Shown: positions 50,632 to 62,830, counted from the first letter of the stretch. The stretch is DNA of 64,000 nucleotides from Semisulcospira habei (GCA_036245525.1 BTPG01000008.1:26588009-26652008), one strand, 5' to 3'. Numbers and translations are program-made. The notes: generated from the letters alone by a model not told the origin.

Positions 50632-51879
50632 CTGTACAAAGGTAGGAAAACACCAGATTTTTGCATGCCGAAAGTTTGCTGAAATACGCTATATATGCAC
50701 ACTTTATTCCAGATAATTTCCACATTTGTGGATGGATTTTCTTCAAATTTTGCACAAATGCTGCTGGGTGCTGCTACTTTGGCATGAAGCAGGATTATTG
50801 GACTAAACTGATTCTGAACAAATTTATGTGGGAGTGTGTGCTGTATTTTTACGAAAATTTTAACGTAAATTTGCAAACGCCATAACTGACAAACTATTGA
50901 CACAAGAATAAACATTGAGGTTCATACTATAGTCCTACATACATATATTCTGCTGTAAAAGAGTTGTGGCTCAATCTCTTTTTGTTGTGCACTGGTGAGT
51001 TTGACACTGCCAGGCATTTTTCGCTATATGATAAAAGCATATTTTCAAATATTTAATTTTTTGGGCATCTAAATCAATGAGCAGGTTTAAATAATTGTTA
51101 TCACACTAAAGCACCACATTTCTGCTATCACTCTGCCAAATTTCATAGCTGTACGTGGATTAGACAGTCGACACTGTTTTGAATGATTTTGGTACCCAAC
51201 TCTGGGTGACTGTGCCGCCTATGGGTAGCTTAAAACTAACAAATGAACAGAGACAAGAAAATTGTTCACCATCATGAGCTGTTTGTTGTGTTGTGGGGAT
51301 TACAGATGCAAGCTTAGTTTAACTTCAAAGGACTTGTGCTGGAGAGAGGGGAGGGGAAGTTTTCTCATCTGAGCGGATATTCAATAAGGAGGCAATTAAC
51401 CCATTTCATCCTGAGGCCAATTTTTTCCAAAGAATTTGCTTATTCAAGTTGTCCTATGAAGGCTAAATTACAGATTAGGAGATAGATCAAGCATTTTAGT
51501 TCCAGGGCGGTGCCAGAATAGCTTGACGCCTCAGGCACCAATCTGCTCTGGCAACACCCCTGAACTATCCTCAAATTTATATCAAGCAATGGGTGTATCA
51601 GGATGAACAGGGTTAATTAATATCCTAAAAGACAAAGGTTTCACTCCCAAGCTCTCCCCCCCCCCCCCCCCAACTTCTTGATGGAGGAGGACCTGGCAGA
51701 CCTGTGCAAAGGGGACAGGGCTGCAATTAAATTATTGGCAGCACAGAGGCTGTAAGAGACCCCCCTTATCCCCAGCGAAGCCGCAATACAACCAAGAGAC
51801 ACCACCGCAGTGCTCAAAGGGACTTGGTGGGCCAAGGGGGCTCCTCTGCTTCCAGGGCTACAAGGCAGGTAGTTGTCAT
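50632..51879. other. Gene-free stretch
   Basis: AT-rich, with a MITE relic flanked by TTAA at 51396-51399 and 51612-51615 and a C-run at 51656-51671. No gene is seen. Confidence 0.4.
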
Positions 51880-52147
51880 GGCATGTTACAACACAACAAA
51901 CAACTTATGAGGGTGGACAGTTTTCTCAACTTTTGTCTCTTTTTTGAGGAGGGGTTTGCACTCACTGTCTCTCTTGTAGATGTAGATGTGGGGGGTCAAG
52001 GTTCATTCTGGCCTACATGGCCAGAATGAACTTTGACCCTCACATCAACCTCTATGAGGAGAGAGACCGTGAGTGCAAACCCCGCCTCAACAAAGAGACA
52101 AGAAAACTGTTCATCCTCATGAGCTGTTGGTTGTGTTGTGACATGTC
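51880..52147. mobile_element. Long hairpin element
   Basis: The two arms of about 130 bp (51880-52012, 52019-52147) match over most of their length, with the tip at GGCCTACATGGCC. A partial right-arm copy lies at about 51240-51290. It may act as a source of double-stranded RNA if transcribed. Confidence 0.6.
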
Positions 52148-52178
52148 ATTTGCGCAGGTGACACACTTCTGTTTTTCA

Positions 52179-52388
52179 GCCAGCCAGCCCTAACAAGCTG
52201 TACTTGCAGAGCTGCAGAAAGTGCAAGGATGCCCAGTACATTGGCGAGACCAGGGACACACTGAAAACTAGATTTTATCTGCACCATCTCACAAGAACAA
52301 ACTTGTCACCAACCAATATAATTTGGCAGGCATTACCTGGAGTGACATACAGTGACTGCCAGTTGGAAGTGGTTCATACACATAGCTA
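52179..52388 (+). pseudogene. GIY-YIG domain fragment
   Basis: An open stretch with CRKCKDAQYIGETRDTLKTR, a GIY-YIG endonuclease signature, then a stop at 52387-52389. The start is not visible; an acceptor-like CTGTTTTTCAG precedes it. It may be a Penelope-type or other endonuclease relic. Confidence 0.4.
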
Positions 52389-52712
52389 AGTGGCCTGACT
52401 TAAGAAAGTAACATTTTTCTGACGGAATAAATTATAAACCCTGCAGCCCAGTTGATTTTTTAGAAATTAGAAAAACACATGGTTTGTTTGTCTAGCATTT
52501 TCATGCAAACAGATGGTGTGTCATTTTACTGTGCTATACCTTATGTTGCAAGTGTTCTCCCGGTTCTACAACATATAAATACAGGTCATTTAATTTGTGA
52601 AAAGTGAGCATCTCAGAAATGGCAACAGATCACGATTTATATTGGCACTGATATTGGTACTGATCTAGAGTTTCCCAAATATTACTCTAACAAACAACTC
52701 ACAAGACAAAAG

Positions 52713-52899
52713 CTAAATCTGCAGATTCAACCTTTTTAAGTTTTGATGATACTCAATACACAGCAAATCTGAGGGTGGAGGGGCGGCTTTGTCCAATCTG
52801 ACTTTTCTGGCTCGCAAAGGTCCGAGGCTTATCTCCGTGATGCTGCGACACTCTTGCACTTGCAGGGCTTTCAGTTCTTTGCACAGCTCTCCAACCATA
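52713..52899 (-). CDS. FBXL15: FBXL15-like exon 3
   Basis: The acceptor is TTCTTTCCAG before 52899. It encodes the final repeat and a C-terminal tail ending LNLQI and a stop. Confidence 0.75.
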
Positions 52900-54820
52900 C
52901 TGGAAAGAACAAGATGATGAATCAGCAAACACATCACAAATAACCCTTTTTAGCCCCAAAGTCCCATTTTTCAAATTTCGGGGCTAAATGGGTTAATATG
53001 ACAAACATTTTCACTCATTCCCCCCCCCCCCCTTCCACCCGATAACAATTCAACAGCAACAGCAGACAGATAAACCTGCAGGAATCACCTTGACCAAACA
53101 CGCTACCGACAGCCAGGCAGTTAAAAGGTGGTACCCGATAGCTGCAATGCCTCTACCAGTGCCAAGCCAATAAAGTACAGTTTTGATCTTAGTATAACTC
53201 GGTACCCAGGTTGACAAAGTCAGACTGCGTCATTTGCGATCGCAACAATATAGTGCTAAATTTAAATCAATTTGTGAATTTTAAAAAAACACTTGGTGAG
53301 GGAAAGGTCAACAGGTTGACATCAGCCTTAACTGGCCTGTGCATGGCTATCTGCGGGCCAGGTAAGGCTGATGTCAGCCCAAGGACCTGGGCATCTCTGT
53401 AGGAGCCAGTGACTAGATACCGCGGGTACTACATGTAATACTGGGGCTGACCTGTACTAGCCTTCAACTACTATACAGGTCTGGTCAACTCTGGAAAGCC
53501 ACAGACTCTGGAACTTTACACGAGCCCCTCAGGTCAAATTCCAAGATCTGTGAGTTGTCCTCTGAAACCTACAGTTCAGAAGATGGATCGATCATGGAAG
53601 TTCAATGGCACTGCCAGAATAGCCAAAAGGCACCAAGCTATTCAGGCACCACCCTTGAACTGTCACAGTCAACCCCTCTCTTGCTGTTGTGCATTAGGAC
53701 TAAATGAGCTAGAAAATATTGTACTGATGGCCTCACCTGATGCAATGGTCCGTGAGGCGCCAGCACCCCTTAACACTCAGCAGCTGAAGAGATGGACACA
53801 TATGAGCCACGGCTAGAATAGCTTGGTCTGTCAGTCCGTAGATGTTGTTCAGATGCAGGAACTTGATCCTATAACAAAACCAACGCGACACACAACAGAT
53901 CAGGAGACTGATCAGCAATGAAAACCATGTGGTGCCTAGGAATATATTAACAATTTACATTTCAGAGCAGCTGACCACAGAAGTCCAAGGATGGTGCTAG
54001 AATATCAACCATGAAAGTCCAAGGGTGGTAGCGAGCGAAATCGCTTAGCACCTTCAGTGCACAAAAGGGCATCGGACTACTGTTGGCCTGCGCATGCTGT
54101 GCGCAGACCAATGGCCAGATGGCCTTTTGTACACTGGGTAGAGGTGCCAAGATATTCCAACACCATCCTTGGACTTTTCTTAGTCGATTCACATCTTGAC
54201 CAGCTGTCACACTGAATGGTTTTACTTGCCCAGGCTATTACTGTTAGCTCTCACCCTTTGCAGTACTGCACCAGCTGTGAAACAGCATCATTGTCCAGAT
54301 CCCAGCAACCACTCAGATCAACATACTCTAGGGGCTGGTGGTTGGTTATCAGAGACAGCATTCCAACCGTTGACACCCACACGCATCCACGCAGAATCAG
54401 CGATGTCAAATTGCGGCAGTTTACACCGATGGCATACAGACTGGTGTTGGAGACGCTCAGACAGTTGGACAGGTCTATAGCGTGCAGCAGTGCGTTGTTC
54501 TGCACCACTGGCAGCAAACTAGTGTCCGTCAGCCAGTCTTTGGAATTGCAGAGCACCAACTCCTTCACGCAAAAGTTCCTGCCAGAGAGAACGTCAAAAG
54601 CCCTTGCTGAAAAAGACTCAGCACATGTAACCGTGTTGATGGTGAACAGCAAGCTGAAGTGAACGTCAATGAGGTCGCGGAACTGGCGACTGACGGAGCG
54701 AATACGGAACAGGGTTTGGAGGGAGAGGCTGGACAAGACATGGCGACACAACACTTGCTCCCAGGGGATGTCCAGCAGTGTCACAGTCACCTGACTGTAC
54801 TCTTCTGGGTTTTCCTCCAT
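52713..54820 (-). CDS. FBXL15: FBXL15-like F-box and leucine-rich repeat protein
   Basis: Three exons on the minus strand (54820-54255, 53868-53737, 52899-52713) join in frame into 294 residues. An F-box lies at residues about 17-57 (LLDIPWEQVLCRHVL, RIRSVSRQFRDLI), followed by leucine-rich repeats with the AMN1/FBXL pattern L-x-x-L-x-L-x-x-C/N (LTSLILRGCVWVSTVG, EYVDLSGCWDLDNDAV, FLHLNNIYGLTDQAIL, SLQLLSVKGCWRLTDHCI). The length, single F-box and repeat layout match FBXL15, the SCF substrate receptor known in vertebrates to target the Smurf1 ubiquitin ligase in BMP signalling. GT/AG junctions fit at both introns and phases agree. No defects are seen. Confidence 0.8.
52941..53736. other. FBXL15 intron 2 with repeat relics
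   Basis: Contains a short MITE relic (52941-52995, ends GGGGCTAAATGGGTTAA), a C-run near 53021-53032 and a hairpin MITE relic at 53590-53680. Confidence 0.5.
53737..53868 (-). CDS. FBXL15: FBXL15-like exon 2
   Basis: The acceptor is TTTGTTATAG before 53868 and the donor is GTGAGG (53731-53736). It encodes two leucine-rich repeats; 132 bp preserve the frame. Confidence 0.8.
53869..54254. repeat. FBXL15 intron 1 with hairpin
   Basis: A MITE-like inverted repeat lies at about 53985-54180 (arms AAGTCCAAGGGTGGT and ACCATCCTTGGACTT), with an inner hairpin near CCTGCGCATGCTGTGCGC. Confidence 0.5.
54255..54820 (-). CDS. FBXL15: FBXL15-like exon 1
   Basis: Starts with the ATG at 54820 and ends at a GTGAGA donor (54249-54254), leaving two bases. 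It encodes the F-box and the first leucine-rich repeats. Confidence 0.8.
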
Positions 54821-55930
54821 CTACAACTCTGTACTCTGTGCCCGAGTCTTGTACACATTTCTAACCATTATCTGAAAAACAGAAGTATAGCACATTGTAT
54901 AAAACCTCTTTAATACTGTATCAACTATCATACTCAATGACTCTGGTAAATTCTTTATTCAGACTAAAGTGAACTATTGTACGATACTGTAACATGCTAC
55001 AATTACAAAGGTCAGGATATGATCAAAGTTTCAAAGGAGTGGCAAAATCAGACAATAAATCAAACATGTAGCCCCAAGGTTAAAAAAAAAATTCCAAAAT
55101 CCAGTAGCAGGGTCCATACAGAAAAGCAGGGACAAAGTTCACAAACTTTTAACAAACGTTTCACAAACCCAAACTGGAGCCTGAAGGTTACACATTTTAA
55201 TTTAATTAGATCACTCTAGCAGCTCATTTGTAGGTTTCGTGCCTAAATCATGAAGAGATACCAAAATAAAAGAACGCTTAGCAAATGGCAGAGCTCAGCA
55301 GAAGCGTAAACAACCAAGTTAGAGTGTTCGGCAGAAAGGCCATGCAGTCACTTTATAATCATGAGCTAAATATAGATCACTTGCAGCAAGCGTCGGCATG
55401 ATCATTCGCGATGGAATAGTCACAAATCAGAGGAGAAAAAGTAGACAAAAGTTTGCCAGCACTTTGTCATTTTTTTTACAAACTTTCACAGACTTAATGG
55501 AAAAGGACTGAACTTGACAGACTTTCCAGGGCCCTGAAAAACCTTGTCATTTTTTAACAACTTTCACAAATGTTCACAGACCGTACGGACCCCGAGTAGT
55601 GATCCTGTGAAGACTACATAGTACATGCAATACAATACTACTTTATTGTCCCCGAGGGAAATTTTGGTGCAGCAGTATAACATACATAATATAATAGAGA
55701 CAAGAATAAAATAATTACATGGTCACATCATCCGCAACATTCTTCCCCCCTCCCTCCCCCCCACCCACTCCCCCCTCCATACCCTTCCTATTATATATAT
55801 ATACATACACACACTTAAACTCACTTACACACATACTAAATGACTAACAAGAAAGACAAAGCCCTTATGGCTCACGTGTATTCATGACCGATCCACACGT
55901 TTGACAATAAGTAAAGGGATGGCTTTTGCA
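54821..55930. other. Region upstream of FBXL15-like gene
   Basis: AT-rich. At 55640-55680 it carries a phrase (ACTTTATTGTCCCCGAGGG) that resembles a LINE or SINE tail in inverted orientation. No promoter could be identified. Confidence 0.35.
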
Positions 55931-56455
55931 CCAACAAAATACATGTTTTCTCAAAATTTAATCCGTTTCACATGTCTGTGAAACCCCCTTGACCTTTGCG
56001 TTCAGTTGACTAAATTAGTATACATTGGAAGTAGTATACTTAGGAAGGTCTTATCGTCTGCTACCTTTGTGCCAAATTTTATTGACAAGTTTGCAAAAAT
56101 GTTGATAATAATTCTATCAAAAATTGGCATTTTATACACATTTGTCAACCTCTTGTGACCCTTGACCTTTGCCAAGGGGTCATCCAAATTAGTATACATA
56201 GATAGGACTTACCATCTCTGTACCAAGTTTGGGTGTGAAGTTGTGAATAGTAATTGAGAAAAATTATTTCTTGTCAAAATATGGCTATTTTTTACCTATT
56301 TCCTGAGCTTTTGTGACTCTTGAACTTTCTGAGAGGTCATCCAAATTAGTATGCATAGATAGGTCTTATCATCAGGTATCTCTGTACCAAGTTTGGATTT
56401 GAAGTTGTGAATAGTATTTGAGAAAAAACATCTTTGGTCAAAATACAGTTAGTCT
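55930..56455. repeat. Imperfect repeat family, about 155-bp units
   Basis: Units share TGACCCTTGACCTTTG, CCAAATTAGTATGCATAGA, and AAGTTTGGGTGTGAAGTTGT. Related pieces at 58355-58454 and 60140-60360 are the two sides of the LINE insertion, and so were once contiguous. Confidence 0.6.
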
Positions 56456-57004
56456 CCAAACTCGAGTTTGCACTGCCGTGAACCTAAAGGGAGCATGAGC
56501 ATCGCACTATTCTACGCCGCAGTGCCGGGACGGTTGTCGAATCGCACGTGTTGACAGCCATGGGTGTTTTGTTTTGGGCTCGGTGGTCGCGATTTCATCC
56601 CGGCTGCGTAAACATAGCAGCATAGAGGCAACACTAGCCACCAAGATACATACAGTACATTTAGCTTCTCACAAGCCCCCGCACTCTGCGTGGAACTCAT
56701 GAAGATCTATGCCTCTTGGGGAGTTTTGTCTTTGGTTATGGGCGAACATTGCTAGGCAGTGAATGCCATCCGTCTGATGTAAAAACAAGAATATATTTAT
56801 CCTCGTGAAAGTATGCAGTAACGGTGGAATGAATGTTTCTTGATAGGTTCATTTGTCTCTGTGCACATCAGACGAACAGAGAACCTTCTGCCATACCATC
56901 TGACAGCAGTTCCGATGAAAGCGGCCCGCTTCAAGGCTGGCTAAAGCCTTGTACTGTCCCCAGCCCTCAACCAAATAATAGCCCTATCAAAGCCCATTTT
57001 AGTA

Positions 57005-58360
57005 TTTGTAACCTGGCTTTTAAATTTCTGCCCGTATATGTGCCTCAGCAGATCCAAGTATATTCCGTAGTGAACCCGAATCTGTCTTTAACAGAACGAT
57101 AGAGGGCGGGAAAGTGTGTTCATTTATAATATGGTCATTGATGTACGGTTACTGAAAAAAAAAAAAAGAAACGGGTGAAACTCACTGCAAACCACAATAA
57201 GCGCATCTCCCTCTCCCTCCCCCACTCAGCCTGGAAATTAAAATTGTGTGAACTGAAAAAGCAAAACTTAGGCACAGATTCTCATGGGTCACGGTCCTGT
57301 AACTTGCATGTCGGACTCCTGAGGATCTATGCCTTTTCTCATCAGTAGAAAGGGCCACTATCACACTGAATTAGATACACTCACTGATACGCACCTTCTG
57401 TCAGTCTGGAATAAACATAGATCCTCATGGCGCCCGCAGATGCGAAAGCTAATGAGAATCATGCCTCTTGCCTGGCTCTATCATTATGCTGGTCTTTACA
57501 TACAAGAAGCTGCACGAGCTGGTTCACTGACTGCCTTCCATAGTGTATTAGACGCGTTGACAGCAGTTATAAACAAACCACTCTGCTGAAAAAAGGGGAC
57601 AGAAACAGAATAGCTCGAGTTCACATTCCATCGAATGAAAATGATTAGGCTTTTTGGAGTCCGAGTTAGAGCTGTGTCAGTATATATTTTAAATTTGCAA
57701 CCTGGCTTTTAAATTTCTGAGTTTTCAGAATTATATGTGCCTCAGCAGATTCAAGTTATATTCCGTAGTGAACCCAAATCTGTCTTTACCAGAACAAAAG
57801 AGGGGGGAAAAGTGTGTTCATTTATAATATGGTCATTGATGTACGGTTACTGAAAAACAAAAGAAACGACTGAAACTCACTGCAAACCACAATAGCCCAT
57901 CTGGTCTCCTTTCCCCCACTCAGCCTGGAAATTAAAATTGTGTGAACTGAATAAGCAAAACTTAGGCACAGATTCTCATGGGTCACAGTCCTGTAACTTG
58001 CGTGGCGGATCCTTGAGGATCTATGCCTTTTCTCATCTGTAGAAAGGACCACTATCACACTGTCCGAGATACACTCAATGATAAACACCTCCTGTCTGGA
58101 ATAAACATAGATCCTCATGGCGCCCGCAGATGCGAAAGCAAATGAGAATCCTGCCTCTTGCCTGCCTCTATCACTATGCTGGTCCTTACATACAAGAAGC
58201 TGCGCGAGCTGATTCAGTGACTGCCTGTATTAGACTTGATGAGGGCAATTATAAACAAACCGCTCTGCTGGAAAAAGGGGACCGAAACCGAGAAGAGCGT
58301 GCGCTCACATTCTATTTAATCAAAATGATTAGGCTTTTTAGAGTCCGAGTTAGAACTGAA
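57005..58360. repeat. Tandem duplication of about 686 bp
   Basis: Two units (57005-57675 and 57690-58360) start with (A)ACCTGGCTTTTAAATTTCTG and end with GTCCGAGTTAGA; differences are scattered point changes and small indels. Confidence 0.7.
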
Positions 58361-58454
58361 ATATGGCTATTTTTCACCTATTTCCAGAGCTCTTGTGACC
58401 CTTGACTTTTCTGCTGAGGGATCAACCAAATTAGTATGCATAGAAAGGTCTTAC

Positions 58455-60139
58455 ACCAGTAAAAGACAAAGAAGGCAAGCCTATTGCAGACAGAGCAGAC
58501 CAACTCGACAGATGGGCCGAGTATTTTGAAGAGTTACTGAACAGACCTAGCCCACCCGACCCCCCCGACATCCAGCCGGCAGAGACCGACCTACCCATCA
58601 GCTGTGACAGACCCAGCCGGGAAGAGATCAGAAAAGCAGTGGCATTTTTGAAGAATGGCAAAGCAGCAGGGCCAGATGGCATCCCAGCGGAGTCTCTGAA
58701 AGCAGACCTAGAGACAACAGTTGAGATGCTGTACCCACTGTTTGGAAAGATCTGGGAAGAGGAGGTGATGCCAGCTGACTGGAAGGAGGGGTACCTAATC
58801 AAGCTTCCCAAGAAAGGCGACCTCAGCAAGTGTTCCAACTACAGAGGAATCACCTTGCTGTCAGTACCAGGAAAGGTCTTCAACAGGATCATCCTAGAGA
58901 GAATGAAGAGCTCCGTTGACCCCCAGCTGAGAGACCAGCAAGCAGGATTCAGGAAGAACCGATCATGTACAGACCAGATCGCCACTCTCCGCATCATCGT
59001 GGAACAGTCTCTGGAGTGGAGCTCCCCGCTGTACGTCAGCTTTGTGGATTATGAGAAAGCATTTGACAGCGTGGACCGAGAGACTCTGTGGAAACTCCTA
59101 CGACACTACGGTGTACCCACAAAGCTCGTCCGCCTGATCAAGAGCAGCTATGATGGCATGACATGTCGCGTGATCCACGAAGGGCAGTTCACCAGAGAGC
59201 TCCAGGTCAGAACTGGTGTCAGGCAGGGGTGTCTGCTGTCTCCGTTCCTCTTCCTACTGGCCATAGACTGGGTCATGAAGATGACCACAGAGCACAGACG
59301 AAGTGGAATACAGTGGACACTGTGGACACAGCTTGACGACCTCGATTTTGCAGACGACTTGGCATTACTGTCCCACACTCATCAACAAATGCAGGACAAG
59401 ACCACGAGGCTTCCTGACATCTCGTCCCAAGTGGGCCTCACCATTCACAAACAGAAAACAAAGACAATGAGGCTGAACACAACCAGGGAAGAACCAGTCT
59501 TGCTTGCTGGCACCCCGTTGGAGGAGGTGGAGTCCTTCACCTATCTCGGGAGCATCATAGACAAAAAAGGCGGCACTGATGCAGATGTCAGAGCACGAAT
59601 CGGTAAAGCCAGAGCAGCCTTTCTCCAGTTGAAAAAAGTGTGGAGTTCCAGAGAGCTGTCACAACACACCAAAGTCCGGATTTTCAACTCCAATGTAAAA
59701 GCAGTTCTCCTATATGGAGCAGAGACATGGAGATTGACAAAAACCACAGTCAACAGAGTACAGACCTTCATGAACAGTTGCCTTAGAAGAATTTTGAAAA
59801 TCCACTGGCCAGAGAAGATCAGCAACGTCAGACTCTGGGAGAGAACAGAGCAAATAACAGCAGAGAATGAAATTGGGCGAAGAAGATGGGGATGGATCGG
59901 TCACAGTCTGAGAAAGCCAGCTTCCAGTATCACTAGGCAGGCATTGTCATGGAACCCCCAGGGAAAGAGGAAAAGAGGTAGGCCGAGAAACTCCTGGCGT
60001 CGAGACCTCCAAGCAGACATCAAGAGACTGGAAACCACCTGGAGTAGAATCGAAGGAGAAGCACAGGACAGGAGTTGCTGGAGGTCTCTCGTCGACGGCC
60101 TATACCCGGGTAGGGGTGACAGGCGTAAGTAAGTAAGTA
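58455..60139 (+). mobile_element. 5'-truncated non-LTR retrotransposon (RTE-like)
   Basis: Flanked by a 13-bp duplication AGAAAGGTCTTAC (58442-58454, 60140-60152) and ending in a TAAG-type tandem tail. It contains the RT and C-terminal region of the longer copy at 60630 onward. Truncation of the 5' end and the duplication are typical of target-primed retrotransposition. Confidence 0.75.
58456..60132 (+). CDS. LINE reverse transcriptase (5'-truncated but open)
   Basis: An uninterrupted frame of about 558 codons. RT motifs in order: KNGKAAGPDGIPAES, SNYRGITLLSVPGKVFNRI, FVDYEKAFDSVDRETLW (catalytic D), RTGVRQGCLLSPFLF, LDDLDFADDLALLSH with FADD (catalytic pair), and later VESFTYLGSI. The C-terminus carries WIGHSLRKP and QGKRKRGRPRNSWRRDLQAD, a pattern known from non-LTR elements annotated in many animals as craniofacial-development-protein-2-like RT. 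The endonuclease part is missing because of 5' truncation. Confidence 0.75.
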   Translation, partial: PVKDKEGKPIADRADQLDRWAEYFEELLNRPSPPDPPDIQPAETDLPISCDRPSREEIRKAVAFLKNGKAAGPDGIPAESLKADLETTVEMLYPLFGKIWEEEVMPADWKEGYLIKLPKKGDLSKCSNYRGITLLSVPGKVFNRIILERMKSSVDPQLRDQQAGFRKNRSCTDQIATLRIIVEQSLEWSSPLYVSFVDYEKAFDSVDRETLWKLLRHYGVPTKLVRLIKSSYDGMTCRVIHEGQFTRELQVRTGVRQGCLLSPFLFLLAIDWVMKMTTEHRRSGIQWTLWTQLDDLDFADDLALLSHTHQQMQDKTTRLPDISSQVGLTIHKQKTKTMRLNTTREEPVLLAGTPLEEVESFTYLGSIIDKKGGTDADVRARIGKARAAFLQLKKVWSSRELSQHTKVRIFNSNVKAVLLYGAETWRLTKTTVNRVQTFMNSCLRRILKIHWPEKISNVRLWERTEQITAENEIGRRRWGWIGHSLRKPASSITRQALSWNPQGKRKRGRPRNSWRRDLQADIKRLETTWSRIEGEAQDRSCWRSLVDGLYPGRGDRRK

Positions 60140-60997
60140 AGAAAGGTCTTACCATCAGGTATCTTTGCACCAAGTTTGGGTGCAATGTTGTAAATAGTAT
60201 TTGAGAAAAAATAAATTATGTCAAAATATAGCTATTTTTGATTTATTTCCTGATCCCCTGTGACCTTGACTTTTATGAGAGGTCACTGAAATTGGTATGT
60301 TTAGAAAGGTCTTGTCACAAAGTATCCTTGGGCCAAGTTCAAAGACTGTAGCTTGAATAGTCTCCGAGTAAATGCAAATGTTAAAGTTTTTATCACAGAC
60401 GACAGACGGACGACCCCTGGCCCAGAACATACACTTTTGCTTCACACGTGAGACAAACATTACACTCAGACTTAGTTCAATGGTGGTGCAAAAACAGCTT
60501 CACACTCAGTACACTGCAGTTCCAGGCTGGAATTTAGTGTTCAAGCCACCCAAATATCCAGAAACTTCAAAATGTTGAAGCCAGGTACTCTACAAACTAT
60601 AAGTACAAAATATTACTGGCAGGTAACATATATACATGTATCCTTGCGCTGGGACCATACGACGTTGAGGCGCGTCCCCTGGGTGGTGGATAGGGGGTCC
60701 CTTGCGAGAGGGGTGCACCGAATGAAATAAGGTGCCATGAACCAACATGGTCTAAGGGAAGGTGACCCCGACAGAAAACCCCTGGTCCTCCTAGTAAGGG
60801 GGTTGGGCGTGGGGGTAGCTTCCCCACCCTGCAAATAAGGAAATAGCTACAAAAACGCTGACGAAAAGACAAACAGCAATTCCTTTCCTGGAGGAGGATT
60901 CAGGTTCTTCTATCAGAAAATTTATGTCCTGTGGTGAAAGCCGAAGTCTTCGGAAGCCACAGGACCGAGCCGCCTCTCTCTATCCAGGGGCACAACC

Positions 60998-61652
60998 ATG
61001 AGCACATGGAATGTGAAGACCATGTACCAGAGCAGCAAGGCTGCCCAGATAGCAGCGGAAATGCAAAAGTACAACCTTTCCCTGCTAGGTATCAGTGAAG
61101 CCAGATGGACGCAGTCTGGCCAGAAAAGGCTGTTAAGTGGGGAGATGATTCTATATTCAGGTCATGAAGAGGAGAATGCCCCCCATACAGAAGGAGTAGC
61201 ATTCATGCTGTCACCAGTGGCACAGAGAGTGCCGATGGGCTGGGAACCTCTTGGCCCAAGAATTATCACAGCAGCCTTTAGAACCAGGAAAAAGATCAAG
61301 CTGAACGTCATCCAGTGTTATGCGCCCACTAATGACAGTGACGAGGAAGAAAAACAAGAGTTCTACGACCGACTCCATGATCCAGAGTGCTGTGGACAAA
61401 TGTGCGGAGCGAGACATCACCATCGTCATGGGCGATTTTAATGCCAAAATAGGGGAGGACAACACCGGATACAAAGAGGTGATGGGGAGACAGGGACTAG
61501 GGGAGATGAGTGAGAACGGGGAGAGGTTTGTAGACTTTTGTGCTCTAAACAGACTTGTCATTGGAGGCAGCATCTTCCCACACAGAAGAATACACAAAGC
61601 AACTTGGGTCTCACCTGACCATACTACAGAGAACCAAATAGACCATATCTGA
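60998..61652 (+). pseudogene. LINE apurinic-type endonuclease domain, frameshifted
   Basis: MSTWNVKTM, LLGISEARWTQSG, INV-type strand and QCYAPTND are the early motifs of an exonuclease-endonuclease-phosphatase (APE-like) domain in frame one; DITIVMGDFNAKIG, ALNRLVIGGS and HKATWVSPDHTTENQIDHI follow in another frame after a shift near 61370. The last stretch ends in TGA at 61650. The enzyme would nick the target DNA. Confidence 0.65.
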
Positions 61653-62830
61653 TTAGCAAGAAATTTAGAACTTAGATCCCTTCAAGATGTTCGAGTGAGG
61701 AGGGGAGCAGATGTCGCCCCAGACCACCATCTGCTTACCTTAAAAATAAAGCTCAAGTTAAAGAAAAGCCACACAGAGACAGCGCTATAGGTATAATGTA
61801 GGCCTCCTGAGAGAGACTGGAGTGAGAGAAGAGTTCAAACTGGTGCTGTCCAACCGGTTTCAAGCGCTACAGGAGCTAGTAAATGAAGAGGAGGTGGTCA
61901 CCACAGAGCAGCAGTTGAAGGCAGTTAGAGAGGCGCTGAACTCAACCTGCAAAGACACTGTAGGGTTCAGGAAACACCATCACAAGGACTGGCTGTCAGC
62001 ACAGACCCTGAAGAAGATAGAAGTGAGGAAGCAGAAGAAAGCAGTTGTCAACAACAGTCGCACAGAGCAGCCCAAGCAAGGGCACAGGAGGAATACTTGG
62101 AAGCCAACCGCGAGGTGAAGAGGAGTATCAGGGCAGACAAGAGGGACTACACAGACAGCCTGGCAGCAGAGGCAGAAAAGGCAGCAGGCAGCGGCAACAT
62201 GAAACGGCTCTACGACATTACCAGAAGATTGTCGGGAAAGTATGGCCATACAGAAAGACCAGTAAAAGACAAAGAAGGCAAGCCGATTGCAGACAGAGCA
62301 GACCAACTCGACAGATGGGCTGAGTATTTTGAAGAGTTACTGAACAGACCCAGCCCACAACCCCCCAGACATCCAGCCAGCAGAGACCGACCTACCCATC
62401 AGCTGTGACAGACCCAGCCAGGAAGAGATCAGAAGAGTAGTGGCATTTTTGAAGAACGGCAAAGCAGCAGGCCCAGATGGCATCCCAGCGGAGTCTCTGA
62501 AAGCAGACCTAGACACAACAGTAGAGATGCTGTACCCACTGTTTGGAAAGATCTGGGAAGAGGAGGTGATGCCGGCTGACTGGAAGGAGGGGTACCCAAT
62601 CAAGCTTCCCAAGAAAGGCGACCTCAGCAAGTGTTCCAGCTACAGAGGAATCACCTTGCTGTCAATACCAGGAATGGTCTTCAACAGGATCATCCTGGAG
62701 AGAATGAAGAGCTCCGTTGACCCCCAGCTGAGAGACCAGCAAGCAGGATTCAGAAAAAAACGATCATGTACAGACCAGATCGCCACTCTCCGCGTCATCG
62801 TGGAACAGTCTCTGGAGTGGAGCTCCCCGC
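61653..62830 (+). pseudogene. LINE linker and reverse transcriptase, frame-disrupted
   Basis: A helical linker (about 61822-62118 and 62097-62408 in different frames), then the RT start (KNGKAAGPDGIPAES at 62455, SSYRGITLLSIPG at about 62638). Several frame changes indicate decay. It ends at the solo LTR. Confidence 0.6.
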
